Assembly (NCBI RefSeq): GCF_032854445.1
Contig: NC_088302.1
Location: forward strand, 20,207,338 to 20,271,337
Direction of reading: 5' to 3'
Origin: Liolophura sinensis
Lineage: Eukaryota; Mollusca; Polyplacophora; Chitonida; Chitonidae
DNA length: 64,000 bases
The notes under the pieces: generated by a model
Database searches by the model: none
Told to the model about the DNA's origin: nothing
The model's input: the letters and a program-made list of their open reading frames with translations, nothing else
Shown: positions 58,229 through 64,000 of the stretch, in pieces
How positions within the stretch are numbered: position 1 is the stretch's first letter
Layout: each line of letters begins with the position of its first letter
Translations under genes and position numbers: made by a program

Positions 58229-61200
58229 ATGTTAGCAGAAGAAAACCTTTCAAGCGAGAGTTCACACAAGAGGGAAAAGCTTAAACCGAACATTTGTCGT
58301 TTCTTTAGTTCTAAAGCCGGTTGTAGATTTGGTGATAAGTGCAAATTCAAGCATGAAGTGTTAAAGGAAGTTACTGTGTTGTCATCCCAGAAGGCTTTAC
58401 AAAGCTCTGATTTTGATGAGTTATCTGTCAGTCATCATGAAGAATTAAATCAGTCTACATCAGCGACAGCTCCTTCTAAATCTTTAACTTCCACACTAGC
58501 AGAAGTTGGGGCTGAGACATCAGAGTCAGAAGTCAAACATAAAGAAGATGATCTTGTGGAATCTGACACCAATATTGATTTGAAGGTCTGCGATCACTTC
58601 CTGAAAAAAGGATGGTGCCGCTTTGGTAAGCGCTGTAGATTTGCTCATCCAAAGAGAGAGAGGCAGAGAAAAACATCTCTTAAACCAGATGGTGATTACA
58701 ATGAGGAACGAGGTGTAAGTGAAAACCCAGATAATGACCTGGAAGAATGTGCAGCAGCAAAAGGTGAGATTAAGACAGTACAAGTTCAGAAGCCTCGTAA
58801 CCGTAAACAACTTTGCAGGTTTTACCTGAATGGCAACTGCAGGTATGGAGATCGGTGCAAGTTTTCTCATGATTCTAGAAAGGAGGAGGCCGATTATCAG
58901 CTCAAAGATGGTCAGGTTAACAAGGACACATCGTCAGTCCAAAGTGTTAAAGCTGAAACCAAGGCACCTTCTAATCCGCCACGGCTGGCCAAAAAGCGAG
59001 GTGACCTGACTTCAGAGGATATACAACATCTGAGGAAAACAGAATGTGACCAGCTGAAGAAGCGGTTTCCCACGGGGAAGCTTCAGATCATGTCTGAGTC
59101 AGAAGATATTAATTGCTACCAGGTTGACATCATGCCAACAGACCCCGACTGGGTATGTACTGACTTTGTATCATCTGTTGTAGAACATAAGGTATAGGAG
59201 GAATTGAGCAGATAGTTTGTAATTGGTGACACAACAGAGTTATTGCATGTGACTTGCAGAACAAAAGTTGGCCAGTTTTGAGTGCTGTTAACATGGGCTG
59301 GAAAAGCTACAGTACTCAAATGTATAAGGCTACCAAATATGTGCCTAGGGGTATCCTGTTAAATGTTCTTTCTATCTAAAGACGTGTTAAAAAATCACCC
59401 AACATGCCCATTGCTCAACTTCCCAACTGTATTATAATTCTGGATGTACATGTAATTAAACGTGAACAGTCATCATGTGAGATATTATAATGTGAATGCT
59501 CTGTTTTGGGTTTTGAAGACAAAATTCTTTGCCGTTATCATTAATTAACACCGATACATTTAACATATGGTTATACATACAAGCATCTGTCTACTGTAAT
59601 ACCAACAATTGTAATTTTACATTTCAGCCATTTGACATCAAGACATTCTGCCTGAAGATTGAGTTTCCTGCTCAGTATCCATTGCAAGTAAGGATGCTTT
59701 CCCAGCTAATTAATATGTGATGTTGTATTACATGTGTTTTTGAAAGCCGTCATGAAGGTAACATATAAATTATAATGTTTATCTGAGATTTTGCTGACTT
59801 TCGTTGACTTTTACATTTTAGCTTTACATGATAGGGCGTGGAGAATGTGTTTATGGAACATTTTTGGTCATTTTGGTATTTTGGGGTTTAAGCGAAACAA
59901 CTAACAGTTTGACTTTTTTCGTCTCTGTCCATATTTTCTGCTTATCATACCCAGACATAGTCTCATTAACTGTGCATACAGGCATCAGTTCATGGACATT
60001 ATTGTCGTTGCAGATGTTCTCTGTCGAGTCACCAGATGATAATATGTTACCGACAATTGTCCGACAGTAAGTTCTATCTAAGTTGTAAATACACATATTA
60101 CTGATAAGGCTGTTCATAAAAAGTGCTAACCTTCTAATGGGAGACTCCAAGACGAGCTATACGGAAGGTCAAAATAACAGAACTCATTGTTTTCTTCTGT
60201 GACGCTTCAGTGCATGTACTTCATACATGTTTTATGAGCACACATACATTTGCACCGATAATTGTGATGTAATAAAGGAAAGAACAAATGAGCTTGCAGC
60301 TCTGGACTGGCTTTATACAGACGGGAAGGGCTTTTAAGAGTTCCCCATTGGAAGATCAGCCATGGTTGGGGATTTCCCAAGGGTTTCCTCCCACCATAAT
60401 GTTGGCTGTTCTCGTATAAGGAAAATATTCTTTAGTAGGGCATTAAAAACTTAACAGACAAATTCATGTTGATTCGTTTGTCACCATGCACAAGTCCAAA
60501 TGCTTGCAAAAGCAAGTGATATTTGTTGCGTCAGAGACCTGCAAAGCTAGGAGCTTTAACAAGATTTTATGTTTAGAGTAAGAGTTTAGGACCCTAAACA
60601 ATAAAAGAAATAGGCCAGTAGAATAGTCTCAAAGAGATCTCTGTTTACTGCTTTATATTGTTTTAATGTGCCTTTTTCTTCTGCCTCTTTCAGTTACATG
60701 GAAAAGAGAATAGCAAACTGGTTAGAAGAGAAGCAAGCTAAACTTGTGGAAGCAGATAAAGTGGAACTGGTGTTTCGGCCTTTTTTGCGATGGTTTGATC
60801 GCACCCTTGAAGACATCGTCACAGAAGGCTTGCGTCGGGTAAGACATTTTTACTATGTTTATAAAAAAGATATATGTAAGTAGAATATGTCAGTATTTAA
60901 AAGAATTGGTAATCTGGACTCAAAGTTTTAATAAGGTATATGAAGGGTCAAGTTTTTCTTTGATGTGACATTTTGTGGATCCTAGCTCTTAACTGTTGAC
61001 ATCAGACCTTTGATTGGAGCATGTACTGGTTCCTTGCTGGTTTAAGAGATTTGTCAGATATGATCATAACTGACAGGGTGTGTTGGTTTCACTCAGCTTG
61101 TACATTGCTTACAATTTTGCATTCACCAAAGCCTGACAGTTCTCAAATAAGTCAAAAGGTGAGTCTTTGTGCAGTGTACATGTACATCATTGCTGCTTGT

Positions 61201-63225
61201 GGTAAGTTAATTTAAAGTATTTAAGTGTTTGAGACTGTTTTATGTTCGGTTTGTCCTTAGTATCAGAGAGACTTGGCTGCCAGAGCTGCTGGGTTTGAGT
61301 TCATCCCAGCTAAGCCTGTGTCTGAGAGAAGTCAGATGGAGGATGACATCCCAGAGCCTGAGAAAGATGGTGAAGATGATGAGGAGACAACTGAGGAAGA
61401 TGAAGGGGAGGGTGATACTGATCTTGGAACATACTCTGGCTCCGAATCAGGAGAGGAGCCAGACCGCACTGCATCCAGCAACAACTATGCGGACGTGGAG
61501 AGGAAAGGAACGGAAGTTCTGCTGCGAAGCCTACAACTGAAGGAGAATGCTGCCACTCTGCTTCTGGACAAACTCGCCATTATCATCCAGTGCGAAAGAT
61601 GTAAAACCAATACAGAGTTCAAAACTCCGGGCGGACGTCTGAATCTCATCCCTTGTGCCAAGTGTTACAATGAGCAGAGAGTGTTGTTTCGTCCTGCCCT
61701 GACACATCATTTCTCAGCTGTGGTGGGTTACCTGGACATGGCTAACTGTCTGCCTCATGACCTCATCCTACAGGACTGTGTGGGAGTGGTCAGCTGTTTA
61801 AACTGCTCCAGAAACATGAAATTAGAGGTAATGACCTAGGATCAGATCTCCTGTTAGCCTGATTTTTTCTCTTCCCTGATTTTGCCCACCTGTATCACCT
61901 GAAACTATAGAATAATCCACTATTTGGCGATTTAAAAAGATCACTTTGTGTAAGCTTTTTACTTTAAAACATTGATCTTTGCTGGTATTTGCTTTCCATT
62001 GAACACTTTAGGATTTCCAGATAAATGCGTTGATGTTTCTGATTCAGTGATTTTAGTCCAATGAAAGCTTTGCACATGATGATAAATTGTACCTGTAAGA
62101 ATCCAATGCAAAGTATGGCCAAGTATGATCTGAGGGTCCAAGTATTGAAACTGAATCTCTGTGTAAAGTAATGTAGTGTGGACGTAAAGAGTTGCTGATT
62201 GATTGCTTTCAGGGCTTAGTGCCTGGCCAAGTAAAACAGATGTGGTGCCAGAGATGCCACAAGAAGCTGGTCATAGCAACAGAATCTGTTCGATTCCAAC
62301 AGCTCCAACCTTCAGAATTAACAGGTGAGTTTTGATGAAGATATTCTCTTCTTCATATGTTTATCTAACCATGGAAGGGAGAAGATAGAGTAAAGAGTAA
62401 AACAAGCATATGCTGCAGCTGAATTACTGTGGAAATTTTGATATCCAAAAGTTATATGAGAAGGTTTAAATAAGAACCAAAAACATACAAGAGTCCAGAA
62501 CTTTTTTTAAACATACACTTGATATACATGTAGTATGACAAACAATCCATTGAGACCTTTGTTTGATTTCCAGTGGAGTTACCTGCTCATCAAATCCAGG
62601 TGAGCAAACAGCGAAAAGTTGGGCGTGATCCTGCCATACAGGAGGGGAAGCCACTTCCTGCAGAGGGTACCTGTAAGCATTACAAGAAAAGCTTTCGTTG
62701 GCTCAGGTGAGAGTACAGACACACTGCAGTCCACTTGCATAAAGCCCTCAACATTTTGAGCAAGTAACTGCTAGGACAGCGTAATGCACAAAGTGGTGGT
62801 TGCCATAGTAGTTACGTGTAAATAACGCTAAGAGGGCTTCATTCAAGCAGGCTTAGGAACTTGGGTATCAAAGCCAAGGAAGAAAACCATAATCCCTCTC
62901 CCATTTTTTTTTTTTTTTGAGTTTTTTGTTTGTAGTGCCAAATTTCTTACCAAATTTTTTTACCAAATTTCTTAAAGGAGGAGACCATCTTTATATAGTA
63001 CCCATCATCTGAAAGGCCATTCCATGCATATTCTTGATTTTTTAGATTTCTTTATTACAGCAAGTAGAATGCAAAACTCAAACTGGTTAGCCTTTAGTGA
63101 ACAGACTGAAGCACAGTAACATCACATATTCTTTTTAGCATTTATACATGCTAAACTTGTAACTGGTATACTTCCACAATAAGTATAAATGTAGTGCTAC
63201 ATGAGTATCCATGGTGAAGACAGAA

Positions 63226-63284
<59 letters not shown>

Positions 63285-63878
63285 ATATTTAAGTCCACTG
63301 AAGAACCTCTATCTTTATAAGTTAGCATTTTATTCACTGAAAAAAAATGTCAACGTAATAGATGAAAACCATATTTGGAATCATCAAAGAATCTTTCAGG
63401 TGGTGCATACTTAACTTAAAAGTATGCTCTTTTAAACATAAAAGTCCATCTTAGTTGTCCAAGGATCTCTTCATATAGAGTAGCACATTTGTATCAGTGA
63501 CATTATAATATCTCAGAATTCGTTGTATGTATCATAATGACGACAGATGTTTAGGAACTCTGAAACAGTTTGAATTGTTAAAGAGGTAGTGCTATTCCGT
63601 ATCTCAGATAAAAAACAGGTTTTCACAGAATTGTCCGCCACAATATAGCCGTCACTGAAATATTGCTAATGTGGCATAACACCATAATCTTTCATTTATT
63701 CATTCATAGAATTAATATAGAGATTGTTGTCCTAAAGTGTGGTGTTTGCCCTTGATTGTCCAGGTTTCCATGCTGCGGAAAGTGTTACCCCTGCGATATC
63801 TGTCATGACGATAAAGAGGGGGATCACGAGATGAAGTTCGCAAGCCGCATGATATGTGGGTTCTGCTGTAAGGAGCAG
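58229..63878 (+). CDS. CCCH / RWD-like / CHY zinc-finger protein, 3' end off window
   Basis: Eight exons in frame: 58229-59152, 59628-59687, 60014-60066, 60694-60838, 61261-61827, 62213-62324, 62574-62706, 63764-63878; 703 residues are visible and the gene continues. Exon 1 has three CCCH fingers (C-x7/8-C-x5-C-x3-H): CRFFSSKAGCRFGDKCKFKH, CDHFLKKGWCRFGKRCRFAH and CRFYLNGNCRYGDRCKFSH, typical of RNA binding. An RWD-like fold follows (YQVDIMPTDPDWPFDIK, then PAQYPLQMFSVESP). After an acidic stretch come four Cys pairs (CERC, CAKC, CLNC, CQRC). A CHY-type finger starts at CKHY and continues PCCGKCYPCDICHDD, CGFCCKEQ. CHY fingers bind zinc and occur in Pirh2/RCHY1 and Hot13. The whole combination is a conserved but uncharacterised family as far as I know. 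Start: first in-frame ATG. Confidence 0.88.
60290..60465 (+). mobile_element. SINE, degenerate, in the zinc-finger gene
   Basis: GGAAGATCAGCCATGGTTGGGGATTTCCC, CTCCCACCATAATGTTGGCTG, CTCGTATAAGGAAAATATTC and an A-rich end, within the intron between exons 3 and 4. Confidence 0.7.
63229..63289. repeat. (TA)n microsatellite
   Basis: About 60 bp of alternating TA with one interruption (TATTATA), in the intron before the CHY-core exon. Confidence 0.95.
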
Positions 63879-64000
63879 GTATGTGGTGAGATCAGTGTGT
63901 AACTATAAACTTTTCCTAGATGACCAGAATATTATTTTTGGTGCTGAAACTTGAAAATTTTCTAGTAGAATATCATCCCATGTTCTAAGCAAACCTCAAA

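Noticed and set aside
58526-58870. 114-codon minus-strand frame
   Set aside because: Antisense of the first exon of the zinc-finger gene.
58229-59152. Identity of the CCCH gene as makorin (MKRN2), given the nearby MKRN2OS
   Set aside because: Three CCCH fingers are present, but the makorin Cys-His motif and RING finger are absent. The downstream exons are RWD-like and CHY.

Overview
The window reads as nuclear DNA of an invertebrate animal, most likely a mollusc. It is AT-rich. Its genes have introns with GT..AG borders, and the proteins are animal proteins (NEIL1, C3orf38/DUF4518, MKRN2OS, mitochondrial EF-Tu). It carries many copies of a tRNA-derived SINE with an AAATAAATAAAT tail of a kind I associate with molluscan genomes. 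The species cannot be named from the sequence. There is one assembly gap of 200 Ns (38751-38950).

Left part, 1 to about 29 kb: gene-poor. I recognise no confident gene. It holds a 42-bp minisatellite (1.95-2.87 kb), a near-palindromic MITE-like element (15.43-15.86 kb), several SINEs, and a few short coding-like stretches reported at low confidence (12.8 kb +, 18.0-19.9 kb -, 21.6 kb +, 28.0 kb +).

Middle, 29 to 37 kb: mobile and repeat DNA. A DNA-transposon-like element (about 29.50-31.33 kb) has terminal inverted repeats, a second large hairpin inside its left end, and an ORF resembling DUF7869 proteins. Next is a very large inverted repeat (about 33.34-36.62 kb) with arms of about 1.4 kb around a 0.5-kb spacer that carries an 18-bp tandem array.

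Right part, 39 to 64 kb: gene-dense. In order: a C3orf38 homologue (+, 5' end missing) with a tandem array of 135-bp coding repeats; the DNA glycosylase NEIL1 (-, seven exons, 447 aa); an MKRN2OS homologue (+, four exons, 211 aa); an intronless mitochondrial EF-Tu (-, 476 aa); and a large CCCH/RWD-like/CHY zinc-finger gene (+, at least eight exons, running off the right edge). NEIL1 and MKRN2OS are head to head, as are EF-Tu and the zinc-finger gene, so each pair may share a promoter. The reconstructed exon joins keep the reading frame throughout. The genes do not form an obvious pathway; NEIL1 (nuclear and mitochondrial base excision repair) and EF-Tu (mitochondrial translation) are housekeeping functions.
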